A DNA stretch of 57,123 nt from Lachnospiraceae bacterium (GCA_910573755.1 CAJTBO010000031.1:1-57123); one strand, 5' to 3'. Positions 35,343 through 44,863 are shown, numbered from the stretch's first letter. The notes: a model not told the origin generated them from the sequence alone. Translations and numbers: made by a program.

Positions 35343-38300
35343 CTACAGCAGATATCTCTCCATCTCCTCCAGTACATTTTCCGTCAGCAGCAGCAGATTC
35401 TCCTCATCCCGCTCCACCATCCCGCCTTTTTTATAGCGGGTCTCGAAACAGGGCGTCCCTTTGGCATTAAAACACAGCCCTGTTACGCTGTTTTCAACCA
35501 GTTCGCCGATTCCTTCCACTTTGATTTTCGCATCCTGTTTCATGGTCAGTTTCAGCACCTCATTTTTGCCTTTCACCTCGGTAATATACAGCCGGTGCGC
35601 CTGCATCCTGATCAGCGCCACCCTGAGCAGATTGTCCACGGACTTGGGAATCTCCCCGAACCTGTCAAGCAGTTCCTCCTTCATATCTTCACATTCCGCC
35701 TGGGTTTCAATGCCTGCCACCCGTTTATAAATATCCAGCTTCTGGTATTCATTCATAATATAAGAAGGCGGAATATAGGCATCCACATCCAGCTCTACGG
35801 ACGTATTAAAAGCCTCTTCCATATCTTCTCCCTTCAGCCTGCGCACCGCCTCGTTGAGCATCTTACAGTAAAGGTCATATCCTACCGCCGCCATATGCCC
35901 GTGCTGCTGTTTTCCGAGAAGGTTGCCCGCGCCGCGGATCTCCAGATCCCGCATGGCGATCTTGAAACCGCTCCCTAAATCCGTAAATTCGCGGATCGCC
36001 GTGAGCCGCTTTTCCGCCACCTCCTTCAGTATTTTATCTCTCCTGTACATCAGAAAAGCGTAGGCGTTTCGGTTGCTCCTCCCTACCCTGCCGCGCAGCT
36101 GATAGAGCTGGGACAGCCCCATATTATCTGAATCATGGATAATGATCGTATTGGCGTTCGGAATATCCAGCCCGGTCTCGATAATCGTGGTGGAGATCAG
36201 CACATCGATCTCCCCGTTAATGAAATCGAACATAATGCGTTCAAGTTCGCTCTCCTTCATCTGCCCATGGGCAAACGCCACCTCCGCCTCCGGCACAAGC
36301 GCCTGCACCACTGCCGCCACATCCGCGATATTATTCACTCTGTTATATAAATAATATACCTGTCCCCCGCGGGATATCTCCCTTACAACAGCCTCCCGCA
36401 CCATTTCTTCATTATATTCACACACAAAGGTCTGCACCGGCATCCTGTCCCCGGGCGCCTCCTCCAGCACGCTCATATCCCGGATGCCGATCAGGCTCAT
36501 ATGGAGCGTCCTCGGGATCGGCGTTGCCGTCAGCGTCAGCACATCCACGGAAGCCCTCAGTTTTTTGATCTTCTCCTTATGGGTTACGCCAAAACGCTGT
36601 TCCTCATCGATGATCAAAAGCCCCAGATCGTGAAATCCCACATCGGCGGAAAGCATCCGGTGCGTGCCGATCACGATATCCACCATCCCCTTCCTCAGAT
36701 CCTGAATCGTCTTTTTCTGCTCCGCCGCGCTCCGGAACCGGGATAAAAGCGCTATCTGCACCGGGTAATCCTTCATGCGCTGGATAAACGTATTATAATG
36801 CTGCTGCGCAAGGATCGTAGTCGGCACCAAAAATGCCACCTGCTTGTTTTCCTGCACCGCCTTAAAAGCCGCCCGGATAGCGATCTCCGTCTTGCCGTAG
36901 CCCACGTCCCCGCAGATCAGCCGGTCCATGATCTTTCTGCTTTCCATATCCGTCTTGGCTGCCGCGATCGCTGCCAACTGGTCTTCCGTCTCCTCAAAAG
37001 GAAACAGTTCCTCAAACTCCTGCTGCCAGGTCGTATCCGGCCCGAACTGATACCCGTTCTGATTCTGCCTTGCCGCATAGAGTTCCACCAGATCCTGCGC
37101 CACTTCCTCCACCGCCATTTTAGTCTTTGTCCGGGTCTTATTCCACTCCTGAGTCCCCAGCTTATTCAGTTTCGGTTTTTTCGCATCGGCGGATGCATAC
37201 TTCTGGATCACGCCGAGATTGGTGGCGAGCACATACAGATTTCCGCCGCCGGCATATTCGATCTTCATGTAATCCTTTATCACATGGTCCATCTCCACCT
37301 TTTCGATGCCCCTGTAGATGCCCATGCCATGGTTTTCATGCACCACAAAATCGCCCACCTTCAGATCGGCAAAATCCTGTATCTTCTGCCCTTCATATTT
37401 CTTTGTCCGCTTTTTCTTCTTTTTCTCCGCCCCGAAAATATCGCTTTCCGAGATCACAACAAATTTCAAAAACGGATATTCAAATCCTTTCAGCACCCGC
37501 CCGTAATAAGCCATGATCTCACCGGGCTGTATCTTTTGCTCCGGATTTTCCGTATAAAAAGCCGTCAGCCCGTATACATTCAGATCATCCGAAAGGCGCT
37601 TTGCCCGGGTGCGGGAACCCGAGAGCAGCAGCACGCGATAGCCGTTTTTCTTATACCGCCGCAGATCCTTCACCAGTGTCTCAAAACTGTTATTATAAGG
37701 AGATACGCTCTTTGCCGAAAAATCATATTTCTTATCCGGCTTCACGATCGGATTTTTCATATCCAGCGCCGCTATGGTCACCACCGGATAGTCCGACATC
37801 CTTGCAGCCGTTTCCCCCTTGCCGTACAAAAGCGTCATCTGCCCCGGCAGTATATAGCCCTTCTCCAACCTGTGGGACATACTCTCCCTGAATTCCAGTT
37901 CCACCGCCTCCGCATGTTCGCCGATCCTCACAGGCTCATCCAGAAAAATACAGCTTTCTTTTTTATCAAAGCTGCCCAAAAAGGACCCCAGTTCCTGATA
38001 GAAATAGCGGACATAGGACTCCAGATTGACCTTCGCCTCCAGTTCCAGCACTTCTTCCCGCAGCTCCCCGGTCTGCCGGCGCAGCCGTGCGGCTTCCTCC
38101 GTTTTTCCCTGTGCCTGCAGAGCTTTCTCCTGTTTCTTCGCCTCCAGTTCTATCAGATGCATTCCTCTTGCACGCTGATCCTTTGTCAGGATCATCTCTG
38201 TCGCCGGATAAATGTCAACCGAACTGAGATTTTCGATCGACCGCTGGCTGAGCACATCAAAACTGCGGATGGAATCCACATCCTCCCCCCAGAGTTCAAT

Positions 38301-38873
38301 TCTGTACGGATTTTCTTCGGTCAGATCAAAAATATCCACTATACCGCCGCGGATCGAAAACTGCCCCGGCACCTCCACCTGATAAGTCTTCTCATACCCC
38401 AGCGTCACCAGTTTTTCCGCAAGTTCCTTTTCCACCGCCTGTCCCGAAGTGCTGATATGCAGAATATCCCGTTTCACTTTCTCCAGCGGGATCTGCGGCT
38501 CCATCAGGGCGTCCAGTGTAGTCACGATAGTCATCGGCACCCCCTCCAGCATCCGCCGCAGCACCTTCCATCTCTCCGTCACAAGCTGGTTTCCGTGGAT
38601 ATCCGCCTGAAAAAAGATCAGATCTTTCGCCGGATACATACAGACATTGCGGTCATAAAATTTATAGTCCTCATAGATCTCCCGCATCCGCTGGTCGCTG
38701 TAAGTGATGATCAGCCTGTATCGGAAGCCCTCTCCCAGCCCGTATATCATATGCAGCTTCTGAGAATCCACACACCCCGAAAGCCCCAGACAAAGAGGCT
38801 CTCTTTTTTTCAATTTTCCCTGTATCTCTTCAAACTCCCCCAGTTCCCGCAGGGGCGCCCTCAGTGCTTCCAT
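35343..38873 (-). CDS. mfd: Transcription-repair coupling factor
   Basis: This 1176-residue protein has full family length. An N-terminal UvrB-like region is followed by the RNA-polymerase-interacting CarD-like domain (VGDFVVHENHGMGIYRGIEKVE, about residue 490). The RecG-like helicase core has motif I CGDVGYGKTEIAIRAAF, the DEEQ box LLIIDEEQRFGVTHKE, TATPIPRTLHMSL, and QLRGRVGRSNRNAYAF. The C-terminal TRCF domain closes the protein. It removes RNA polymerase stalled at DNA lesions and recruits UvrA. It starts 19 bases after the pth stop, an arrangement widely conserved in Firmicutes. The ribosome binding site is weak. Confidence 0.98.
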   Translation of the reverse strand: MEALRAPLRELGEFEEIQGKLKKREPLCLGLSGCVDSQKLHMIYGLGEGFRYRLIITYSDQRMREIYEDYKFYDRNVCMYPAKDLIFFQADIHGNQLVTERWKVLRRMLEGVPMTIVTTLDALMEPQIPLEKVKRDILHISTSGQAVEKELAEKLVTLGYEKTYQVEVPGQFSIRGGIVDIFDLTEENPYRIELWGEDVDSIRSFDVLSQRSIENLSSVDIYPATEMILTKDQRARGMHLIELEAKKQEKALQAQGKTEEAARLRRQTGELREEVLELEAKVNLESYVRYFYQELGSFLGSFDKKESCIFLDEPVRIGEHAEAVELEFRESMSHRLEKGYILPGQMTLLYGKGETAARMSDYPVVTIAALDMKNPIVKPDKKYDFSAKSVSPYNNSFETLVKDLRRYKKNGYRVLLLSGSRTRAKRLSDDLNVYGLTAFYTENPEQKIQPGEIMAYYGRVLKGFEYPFLKFVVISESDIFGAEKKKKKRTKKYEGQKIQDFADLKVGDFVVHENHGMGIYRGIEKVEMDHVIKDYMKIEYAGGGNLYVLATNLGVIQKYASADAKKPKLNKLGTQEWNKTRTKTKMAVEEVAQDLVELYAARQNQNGYQFGPDTTWQQEFEELFPFEETEDQLAAIAAAKTDMESRKIMDRLICGDVGYGKTEIAIRAAFKAVQENKQVAFLVPTTILAQQHYNTFIQRMKDYPVQIALLSRFRSAAEQKKTIQDLRKGMVDIVIGTHRMLSADVGFHDLGLLIIDEEQRFGVTHKEKIKKLRASVDVLTLTATPIPRTLHMSLIGIRDMSVLEEAPGDRMPVQTFVCEYNEEMVREAVVREISRGGQVYYLYNRVNNIADVAAVVQALVPEAEVAFAHGQMKESELERIMFDFINGEIDVLISTTIIETGLDIPNANTIIIHDSDNMGLSQLYQLRGRVGRSNRNAYAFLMYRRDKILKEVAEKRLTAIREFTDLGSGFKIAMRDLEIRGAGNLLGKQQHGHMAAVGYDLYCKMLNEAVRRLKGEDMEEAFNTSVELDVDAYIPPSYIMNEYQKLDIYKRVAGIETQAECEDMKEELLDRFGEIPKSVDNLLRVALIRMQAHRLYITEVKGKNEVLKLTMKQDAKIKVEGIGELVENSVTGLCFNAKGTPCFETRYKKGGMVERDEENLLLLTENVLEEMERYLL

Positions 38874-38892
38874 GCCTATTCCCGTCGCTTTC

Positions 38893-39591
38893 TTATATTT
38901 TACCTGTTCCTTCTATTTCTGCCAGGGCTCCCGCTTTTTCCTGTTTCCCGTTCTTTCCGCCCGAAACCGCCTCAGTCTGCTTCGCTGATTCCGCCGCATC
39001 AGGCAGCTTCGCCTTTCCGCCCGGCTGTTTTTTGTTAAACAGGTTCATGGCTTTATCCGGCCCCTCCGTCACCATGATCTCCATCGCCTTTACCGCGTCT
39101 TCTATCCCCCGGTCCATTACTTTCCGCTCTTCACCCGAAAAATGCCCCAGCACATAATCCGCCAGATCCCATTCTTTCGGCTTTTCCCCCACACCCATCC
39201 TGATCCGCTGAAAATTCTCCGTCCCCAGATGCAGGATAATATTTTTCAGTCCGTTATGTCCCCCGGCGCTTCCCTTCTTCCGTATCCTGATCCCGCCGAC
39301 TCCCAGAGAAATATCATCCGAAATAACGATCAGTTCCTCCTCCGGGTCTATCTTAAAATAATCGGTGATCTCCCGCACGCTCTCCCCGCTTAAATTCATA
39401 TAAGTCTGCGGCTTTACAAGGATCACCCTCTGTCCCTCGATCATCCCTTTCCCGAAGAGTGCCTTAAACCCTTTCTCCCTCACTGCTATACTATATTTAT
39501 CCGCAACCGCATCTATCACATCAAACCCGATATTATGTCTGGTATTTTCATACTTTTTCTCCGGATTTCCCAATCCCACAATGCAAAACAT
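38893..39591 (-). CDS. pth: Peptidyl-tRNA hydrolase with a C-terminal extension
   Basis: This 232-residue protein begins FCIVGLGNPEKKYENTRHNIGFDVID, with the catalytic-site Asn and His of the family. The PQTYMNLSG and SDDISLGVGGIRIRKKGSAGGHNGLKNI segments follow, the latter holding the catalytic Asp. Usual length is about 190; the last 45 residues are a Lys/Gly/Ala/Glu-rich tail without recognisable fold. The ATG at 39591 follows AGAGGGGAAA. The longer 249-residue reading adds a basic, non-conserved N-terminus and is rejected. It recycles peptidyl-tRNA. It leads the pth-mfd pair. Confidence 0.95.
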   Translation of the reverse strand: MFCIVGLGNPEKKYENTRHNIGFDVIDAVADKYSIAVREKGFKALFGKGMIEGQRVILVKPQTYMNLSGESVREITDYFKIDPEEELIVISDDISLGVGGIRIRKKGSAGGHNGLKNIILHLGTENFQRIRMGVGEKPKEWDLADYVLGHFSGEERKVMDRGIEDAVKAMEIMVTEGPDKAMNLFNKKQPGGKAKLPDAAESAKQTEAVSGGKNGKQEKAGALAEIEGTGKI

Positions 39592-39653
39592 TTTCCCCTC
39601 TTCCCTTTCCCTTCTTTTACTATTCCACCAAAATCCAAACATTTCCGCTTTCC

Positions 39654-40013
39654 CTATCTCAGTTTTATCTTTTTTGCATCCAGTTTTCTCTCCCAGAATC
39701 CGTCAATTTCTATCAATGAACTTTTCTGGAATAGAGTAGGGTTTATAAACTGCACCCTTATCCCCGTCTGACCACCCAAATCCTCAAATTCCACTCTAAA
39801 GATCTGTCTGGGCATCATCTTCCCCACCCAGGGACTACCGCTGCGATACCTTTCCCCTGCCCAATACATACCATAACTATCTCCTTCAAATGTGATAAGA
39901 AAATAATTTTCTTTCTCCTCCCATGTGTATATATACAGATCATATATATTGGAATGCCTCATATAGTCCCTACATACCTTAATCGGATGTTTAGATAGAT
40001 AGTAAGATTCCAT
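39654..40013 (-). CDS. Hypothetical protein, 119 residues
   Basis: I do not recognise this protein. It is soluble, rich in Tyr, Trp and Phe, and appears to be mostly beta strand (NYFLITFEGDSYGMYW, RQIFRVEFEDLGGQTGIRVQF, FINPTLFQKSSLIEIDGFWERKL). Such alternating strands with a final basic helix recall SRPBCC/START-like folds, but this is only an impression. The ATG at 40013 has AGGG eight bases upstream; a TTG nine codons earlier is an alternative. It sits 62 bases upstream of pth on the same strand and may be cotranscribed. Confidence 0.55.
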   Translation of the reverse strand: MESYYLSKHPIKVCRDYMRHSNIYDLYIYTWEEKENYFLITFEGDSYGMYWAGERYRSGSPWVGKMMPRQIFRVEFEDLGGQTGIRVQFINPTLFQKSSLIEIDGFWERKLDAKKIKLR

Positions 40014-40197
40014 CTCCTCTTCCCTCACCCTCCATCTCAAGCACTACCCACATTTACCTGTTTTTCAAAGTCCCCACTATTCTACCAAACCATCCCCCAT
40101 TCCACAAGTAAATTCTTCCACAGCCAAGCCTTGCAGAAAGAACGCGGCTCGACCATCGCCACAATACAAAAGCCCAAACCAAAACGTTTGGGCATAC

Positions 40198-40227
40198 AAA
40201 AGAAGCCACAAAGATGCGGCTTCTTTT
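40198..40227. terminator. Terminator after spoVG
   Basis: AAAAGAAGCC and GGCTTCTTTT form a 10-bp perfect stem with a 10-base loop, and T-tracts follow on both strands. A second small inverted repeat (GCCCAAACC ... GTTTGGGC, about 40170-40192) sits next to it. Confidence 0.8.
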
Positions 40228-40273
40228 TCCAATTCATTCGTCGTGGATTTCTCTTATGTCATTACCTCTTGGA

Positions 40274-40558
40274 TTATTCTGTCATCTCTTCAAAGTCCGG
40301 CTCCAGCAGCGCTTTCTCGTATCCGTCTAAAATAATGGATTGGATCTTCTCTCTTGTTTCCGAGTTGATGGGATGTGCGATATCTCTATATTCGCCATCT
40401 GTCGATTTTTTGCTTGGCATAGCGATGAACAGTCCCTTTTCGCCCTCGATAATCTTGATGTCGTGAATCGCAAATTCGTTGTCCAGGGTGATAGAAACAA
40501 TCGCCTTCATCCTTCCCTCTTTTGTGATTTTTCGTACTCTTACATCTGTTATCTGCAT
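40274..40558 (-). CDS. spoVG: Septation/sporulation regulator SpoVG
   Basis: This 94-residue protein has the conserved SpoVG start [11 protein letters not shown] and the core [17 protein letters not shown] and [10 protein letters not shown], with [17 protein letters not shown] just after. Length is typical. SpoVG binds nucleic acids and influences sporulation-related septation and other regulons. It follows glgD by 67 bases on the same strand, so it may be read with the glycogen genes. The ATG follows GGGGTCGAGG. It is ended by a strong hairpin. Confidence 0.97.
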   Translation of the reverse strand: MQITDVRVRKITKEGRMKAIVSITLDNEFAIHDIKIIEGEKGLFIAMPSKKSTDGEYRDIAHPINSETREKIQSIILDGYEKALLEPDFEEMTE

Positions 40559-40625
40559 AGCCTCGACCCCTTTTTTTTATTTGTGACATTCACCAAGGGC
40601 TTTTGGTTACGTCACAGGACCTTGC

Positions 40626-41744
40626 CTACATGACATATCTGTCGTTTCTTTCCACCACTATTTTTATTCCGTCTTCTCCTTTGTAGTATGAATTTGCTTT
40701 CATCGTGCCTCTGCTCTCCACGATGCAGTTCTCAATATAAGTATTATCTCCGATATATACATCATTGAGAATAATGGAATTTTTGATACAACAGTTATTG
40801 CCAATGTATGCTTCTTTAAATACAATGGAATTTTCCACCGTTCCATTGACAATACAGCCGCTTGCGATCAAGCTGTTTTTGATTCTAGCCCCTACGTTAT
40901 ATTTTGCGGGCGGCTGGTCATCTACCTTAGAGTAGATATCAGGGTATTCCCTGAAGAAATATCTTCTGATATCCGGCTTTAAAAAGTCCATATTCGTATC
41001 AAAATAATCTTCAACACTCGCAATATTCCGCCAGTAGTCTTTGATCTTGTAACCGTAAATATGTTTCATGCCTTTATAGCGTACCAGAATATCTCTTACG
41101 AAGTCATAACGCTCTTCTTCAACGCATCTCTCAACCATATCGATGAGCTGGCGTCTTCTGATCACATAGATGCCGCAGGAAATCGTATTGGATTTTGCCA
41201 GCAGCGGTTTTTCCTCAAAATCCTCTATCCGGCTTTCCTCATTCATCTTTACAGTACCGTAGCGTTCCAGATTCGTGCCTTCCGGCATATCTTTACATAC
41301 TACCGTAATATCTGACTTCTTGTTTATATGATATTCTAAAAGTTTGTTAAAGTCAATCTTATAAACGCAATCTGCTGAAGCAATAATTACATAAGGTTCA
41401 TGACTGTTCTTTAAAAAGCTGATATTCTGATTGATGGCATCCGCCGTTCCTCTGTACCAGAACCCGTTATCTGCTGTGATCGTAGGCGTAAATACATACA
41501 ATCCGCCCTGTTTTCTGCCGAAATCCCACCATTTGGAGGAACTTAAATGTTCGTTCAGGCTTCCTGCATTATACTGTGTAAACACCCCGACCTTCTGGAT
41601 ACGGGAATTTGCCATGCTGCTCAGCGCGAAATCGATCGCCCTGTAGCTGCCAGCCACCGGCATGGCTCCCACTGCCCTCTTTTCTGACAATGCGCCGAGC
41701 CTGTGATTACTACCGCCCGCCAAAATAATCCCTATTGCTCTCAT
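40626..41744 (-). CDS. glgD: Glucose-1-phosphate adenylyltransferase, GlgD subunit
   Basis: This 372-residue GlgD-type paralogue of ADP-glucose pyrophosphorylase has the N-terminal nucleotide-binding loop as ILAGGSNHRLGALSEKRAVGAMP rather than the catalytic GGxGxRL-T-x5-P-A-V pattern of GlgC. It retains the left-handed helix with repeated IGNNCCIKNSIILN-type hexapeptides. In Firmicutes GlgC and GlgD form a hetero-oligomer in which GlgD modulates activity. It starts 25 bases after the glgC stop and follows AAAGGAG. Confidence 0.95.
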   Translation of the reverse strand: MRAIGIILAGGSNHRLGALSEKRAVGAMPVAGSYRAIDFALSSMANSRIQKVGVFTQYNAGSLNEHLSSSKWWDFGRKQGGLYVFTPTITADNGFWYRGTADAINQNISFLKNSHEPYVIIASADCVYKIDFNKLLEYHINKKSDITVVCKDMPEGTNLERYGTVKMNEESRIEDFEEKPLLAKSNTISCGIYVIRRRQLIDMVERCVEEERYDFVRDILVRYKGMKHIYGYKIKDYWRNIASVEDYFDTNMDFLKPDIRRYFFREYPDIYSKVDDQPPAKYNVGARIKNSLIASGCIVNGTVENSIVFKEAYIGNNCCIKNSIILNDVYIGDNTYIENCIVESRGTMKANSYYKGEDGIKIVVERNDRYVM

Positions 41745-41769
41745 ATATAAAATATGCTCCTTTCCGGCA

Positions 41770-43038
41770 TCATTCGCCCGCCTTGATCATCGTCCTTCCG
41801 CTCGGAAGGTATAAATCAGGATAATCTTCCTGTGTTGTCACGCCGCCGATACAAACGTTCTTTCCGACCGTTACGTCGTTTGGAATCACGCTCTTTTCCC
41901 CGATCGTACACAGTCCATGATTATAGATATGCGGGTCGGTTTCATTATCCTTCTCCTCGCCGAAGCCCATCTTCACACGATCGCCTATCTGCACATTTTC
42001 CGCGATGATCACTTTATTTAATTCTCCGCCGCTGCCGATCTTTGTATCGTTCATGATGATGGAGTCACGCACAACCGTTCCTGCCCCGATCATTACGTTA
42101 CAGCCGATCACCGAATTGTAAACCTTGCCGTAGATCTCCGTTCCCTCACCGATGATACTCCTCTCCACTTCACTGTCCTCAGAGAAATACTGAGGCGGCA
42201 GAGCGTCGGATTTGGTATAAATCTTCCAGTATTCTTCATAGAGATTAAATTCCGGCACGATATCGATCAGTTCCATATTCGCTTCCCAGTAGGAATTCAG
42301 CGTTCCCACGTCTTTCCAGTAGCCGTTAAACTCATATGCATACAACGGATTATCTTCCGCCTTACAGTAAGGGATCACATGCTTGCCGAAATCAAGATGA
42401 GGCTGATCCGCATTTTCCAGCAGCGCTTCCCGAAGCGTCTTCCAATTAAAGATATAAATCCCCATAGATGCAAGATTGCTTCGGGGCTTTGCAGGTTTTT
42501 CCTCAAAGTCCACTATCTTCTTATCTTCATCCGTGATCATAATGCCGAAACGGCTTGCCTCTTCCCAGGGCACCGGCATAACCGCGATCGTCACCTCTGC
42601 GCCGTTAGCCTTGTGGAAATCCAGCATCGCTTCGTAGTCCATCTTATAAATATGGTCACCGGAAAGGATCAGCACATATTCCGGATTATAAGTATCCATA
42701 TACTCAATATTCTGAAGAATGGCATTTGCGGTACCTGTATACCACTCCGTACTCTCAATCTTCTCATAAGGAGGAAGCACAGTCACACCGCCGATATTTC
42801 TGTCCAGATCCCAGGGAATACCGATTCCGATATGTGTGTTCAGCCGAAGCGGCTGATACTGCGTCAGTACGCCCACTGTATCCACACCGGAATTGATGCA
42901 GTTACTCAGCGGGAAATCGATAATCCTGTACTTTCCGCCGAACGCAACCGCCGGTTTTGCAACTTTCGAGGTCAGAATACCGAGCCGGCTTCCCTGACCA
43001 CCTGCCAAGAGCATGGCAATCATTTCTTTTTTAATCAT
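41770..43038 (-). CDS. glgC: Glucose-1-phosphate adenylyltransferase, catalytic subunit
   Basis: This 422-residue protein has the nucleotide-binding start [39 protein letters not shown], the sugar-phosphate loop [11 protein letters not shown] and FEEKP-type lysine region, and a beta-helix C-terminus ([23 protein letters not shown]). It makes ADP-glucose for glycogen synthesis. Its partner glgD follows. Glycogen synthase and branching enzyme are not in the window. The start follows GAGGTGATGC. The promoter lies about 50 bases upstream. Confidence 0.97.
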   Translation of the reverse strand: MIKKEMIAMLLAGGQGSRLGILTSKVAKPAVAFGGKYRIIDFPLSNCINSGVDTVGVLTQYQPLRLNTHIGIGIPWDLDRNIGGVTVLPPYEKIESTEWYTGTANAILQNIEYMDTYNPEYVLILSGDHIYKMDYEAMLDFHKANGAEVTIAVMPVPWEEASRFGIMITDEDKKIVDFEEKPAKPRSNLASMGIYIFNWKTLREALLENADQPHLDFGKHVIPYCKAEDNPLYAYEFNGYWKDVGTLNSYWEANMELIDIVPEFNLYEEYWKIYTKSDALPPQYFSEDSEVERSIIGEGTEIYGKVYNSVIGCNVMIGAGTVVRDSIIMNDTKIGSGGELNKVIIAENVQIGDRVKMGFGEEKDNETDPHIYNHGLCTIGEKSVIPNDVTVGKNVCIGGVTTQEDYPDLYLPSGRTMIKAGE

Positions 43039-43083
43039 AGCATCACCTCAATATTTTCACAGAATGTTGAATTTCTTTCTCCC

Positions 43084-43112
43084 AGTATAGCACAAGCTTA
43101 TTCAAAAGTGAA
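43084..43112 (-). promoter_or_regulatory. Promoter of glgC-glgD
   Basis: On the minus strand TTCACT and TATACT are 17 bases apart, with a TG extension (TGCTATACT) at the -10. It is 46 bases before the glgC start. The intergenic DNA to murC is otherwise AT-rich without further signal. Confidence 0.6.
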
Positions 43113-43239
43113 TAATAAATAAAAAAATTACTGCCTTTTTTTGTAACTTTTATTCATTGTTTTGTCAAATTCCAAATCCTTTTTTATATTTATTTACATA
43201 TCCAACAAAATTTTCTCCTTTTTTCTTTTCTTTTTCGCC

Positions 43240-43268
43240 TTGATAGTGTACGCTTTCAAGGGTAAGAT
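43240..43268 (+). promoter_or_regulatory. Promoter of murC
   Basis: TTGATA and TAAGAT are 17 bases apart, 44 bases before the murC start codon. Confidence 0.55.
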
Positions 43269-43311
43269 ATACATATAATATAGCAGGCATTCATAAAAAA
43301 GGAGTATTCCT

Positions 43312-44691
43312 ATGTATCAGATTCATTTTGACAGACCAATACATATTCACTTTATCGGCATCGGCGGCATCAGTATGAGCGGACTGGCGGAAATTCTGCT
43401 TTCCGAGGGCTTCACTGTATCCGGTTCCGATAACCAGCGTTCCCCCCTGACGGAAATGCTCACGGAAAAGGGCGCTCTGATCAGATACGGCCAAAGGAGG
43501 GAAAATATAACGGACGATATCGATCTGGTCGTCTACACCAGCGCCATCCATCCCGATAACCCTGAATTCCTTACCATGCAGGAAAAGGGGATCGCCTCCC
43601 TCACAAGGGCACAGCTCCTCGGGCAGATGATGCGCCAGTATAAAACCTCCATCGCCGTCAGCGGAACCCACGGCAAGACGACCACCACCGCCATGATCTC
43701 CGATATCCTGCTGCAGGAAGACAAAGACCCTACGCTTTCCATCGGCGGTATCTTAAAGTCCATCGGCGGAAATTACCGGGTGGGCGGTACGGACTACTTT
43801 GTCACGGAGGCATGCGAATATACCAACAGCTTTTTGAGCTTTTTCCCGAAAATCGGCATTATCCTAAATATACAGGAAGATCATCTGGATTTCTTTAAGG
43901 ATCTGGCGGATATTCGCAATTCCTTTCATTCCTTCGCGAAACTTCTGCCCGCAGACGGCCTTTTGATCATCAACGGCGAGATCGATAACTATCAGGAACT
44001 GACGGAAGGGCTTTCCTGTCCTGTCATCACATTCGGTATGGGAGAAGGATTTGACTACTATCCCTCCGGCATTTCCTATCTTGATACGGGAAAATCCTCC
44101 TTTATCTGCCACGGCCCTGACGGATTTTCACTGCCTGTTACGCTCGGCATGCCCGGCAGCCATAACATCGCAAACGCGCTGCCTGTTATCGCCCTTGCCC
44201 GCACACTGGGATTAAAAAACGACACGATCTGTCAGGCGCTCTCCCGCTTTGAGGGTACCGACAGGCGCTTTGACCATAAAGGCGAGATCGGCGGCGTTAC
44301 CGTCATTGACGATTACGCCCACCACCCCGCGGAGATCAGGGCGACTTTATCCGCCGCCGCCCACTATCCCCACAAAGGGCTCTGGTGCGTATTCCAGCCC
44401 CATACCTACAGCCGGACAAAGGCCTTCCTGAAAGATTTTGCGCAGGTTCTCTCCACCGCGGAGCATGTTGTGCTTGCGGATATTTATGCCGCCCGGGAAA
44501 CCGATACCCTCGGTATCTCTTCCCGGGATCTGCAGAGGGAGATTCTTGCCTCAGGGGGAGACTGCCATTATTTTCCCTCCTTTGATGAAATCGAAAATTT
44601 CCTGTTGGAAAATTGCACAGCCGGAGATTTGTTGATAACTATGGGGGCCGGGGATGTCCATAAAATCGGGGAAAACCTTCTCGGAATTTAA
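43312..44691 (+). CDS. murC: UDP-N-acetylmuramate-L-alanine ligase
   Basis: This 459-residue Mur ligase has an N-terminal UDP-MurNAc-binding loop HFIGIGGISMSGLAEIL, the ATP loop VSGTHGKTTTTAMI, the metal-binding EACEYTNSFL, and FDHKGEIGGVTVIDDYAHHPAEI. The C-terminal domain follows. It adds the first amino acid, L-alanine, to the peptidoglycan precursor in the cytoplasm. The start follows AAAGGAG. It ends 12 bases before the region that forms a terminator stem, and precedes dnaD. Confidence 0.97.
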   Translation: MYQIHFDRPIHIHFIGIGGISMSGLAEILLSEGFTVSGSDNQRSPLTEMLTEKGALIRYGQRRENITDDIDLVVYTSAIHPDNPEFLTMQEKGIASLTRAQLLGQMMRQYKTSIAVSGTHGKTTTTAMISDILLQEDKDPTLSIGGILKSIGGNYRVGGTDYFVTEACEYTNSFLSFFPKIGIILNIQEDHLDFFKDLADIRNSFHSFAKLLPADGLLIINGEIDNYQELTEGLSCPVITFGMGEGFDYYPSGISYLDTGKSSFICHGPDGFSLPVTLGMPGSHNIANALPVIALARTLGLKNDTICQALSRFEGTDRRFDHKGEIGGVTVIDDYAHHPAEIRATLSAAAHYPHKGLWCVFQPHTYSRTKAFLKDFAQVLSTAEHVVLADIYAARETDTLGISSRDLQREILASGGDCHYFPSFDEIENFLLENCTAGDLLITMGAGDVHKIGENLLGI

Positions 44692-44703
44692 TTTTTCCAC
44701 ATA

Positions 44704-44753
44704 TCCACATTTTTTTGCCTCTGCACGGGCGCAAAAAATTTGTGGATTTTTTT
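44704..44753 (+). terminator. Terminator after murC
   Basis: TCCACA-T-TTTTTTGC pairs with GCAAAAAA-TT-TGTGGA around a GC-rich loop, and seven T residues follow. It has the form of an intrinsic terminator. The TCCACA ends also resemble DnaA-box halves. Confidence 0.75.
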
Positions 44754-44836
44754 ATAATCCGGTTTTCACGGTTTCAGGCAGTTTTCCTCCTGTATCTGCC
44801 GATACTTTTTCTTTTGGCAAAATGTCAGCATTTGAC

Positions 44837-44863
44837 TTATCCACATTTTCCACATTATCCACA
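44837..44863 (+). promoter_or_regulatory. Three abutting DnaA-box 9-mers
   Basis: TTATCCACA (44837-44845), TTTTCCACA (44846-44854) and TTATCCACA (44855-44863) lie head to tail with no spacing. The outer two equal the consensus DnaA box. They are 66 bases before the extended -10 of the dnaD-dnaI-prs unit, so DnaA may regulate these genes. Confidence 0.7.

Noticed and set aside
36798-39038. 746-codon plus-strand frame opposite mfd
   Set aside because: It is the antisense of the clear mfd gene and runs into pth. It has no ribosome binding site, is rich in Leu/His/Arg/Pro as expected from reverse-frame shadow, and has no recognisable domain.
44693-44863. Chromosomal origin of replication
   Set aside because: DnaA-like boxes are present, but no dnaA, dnaN or clear AT-rich unwinding element was found, and strand bias does not switch as expected here.
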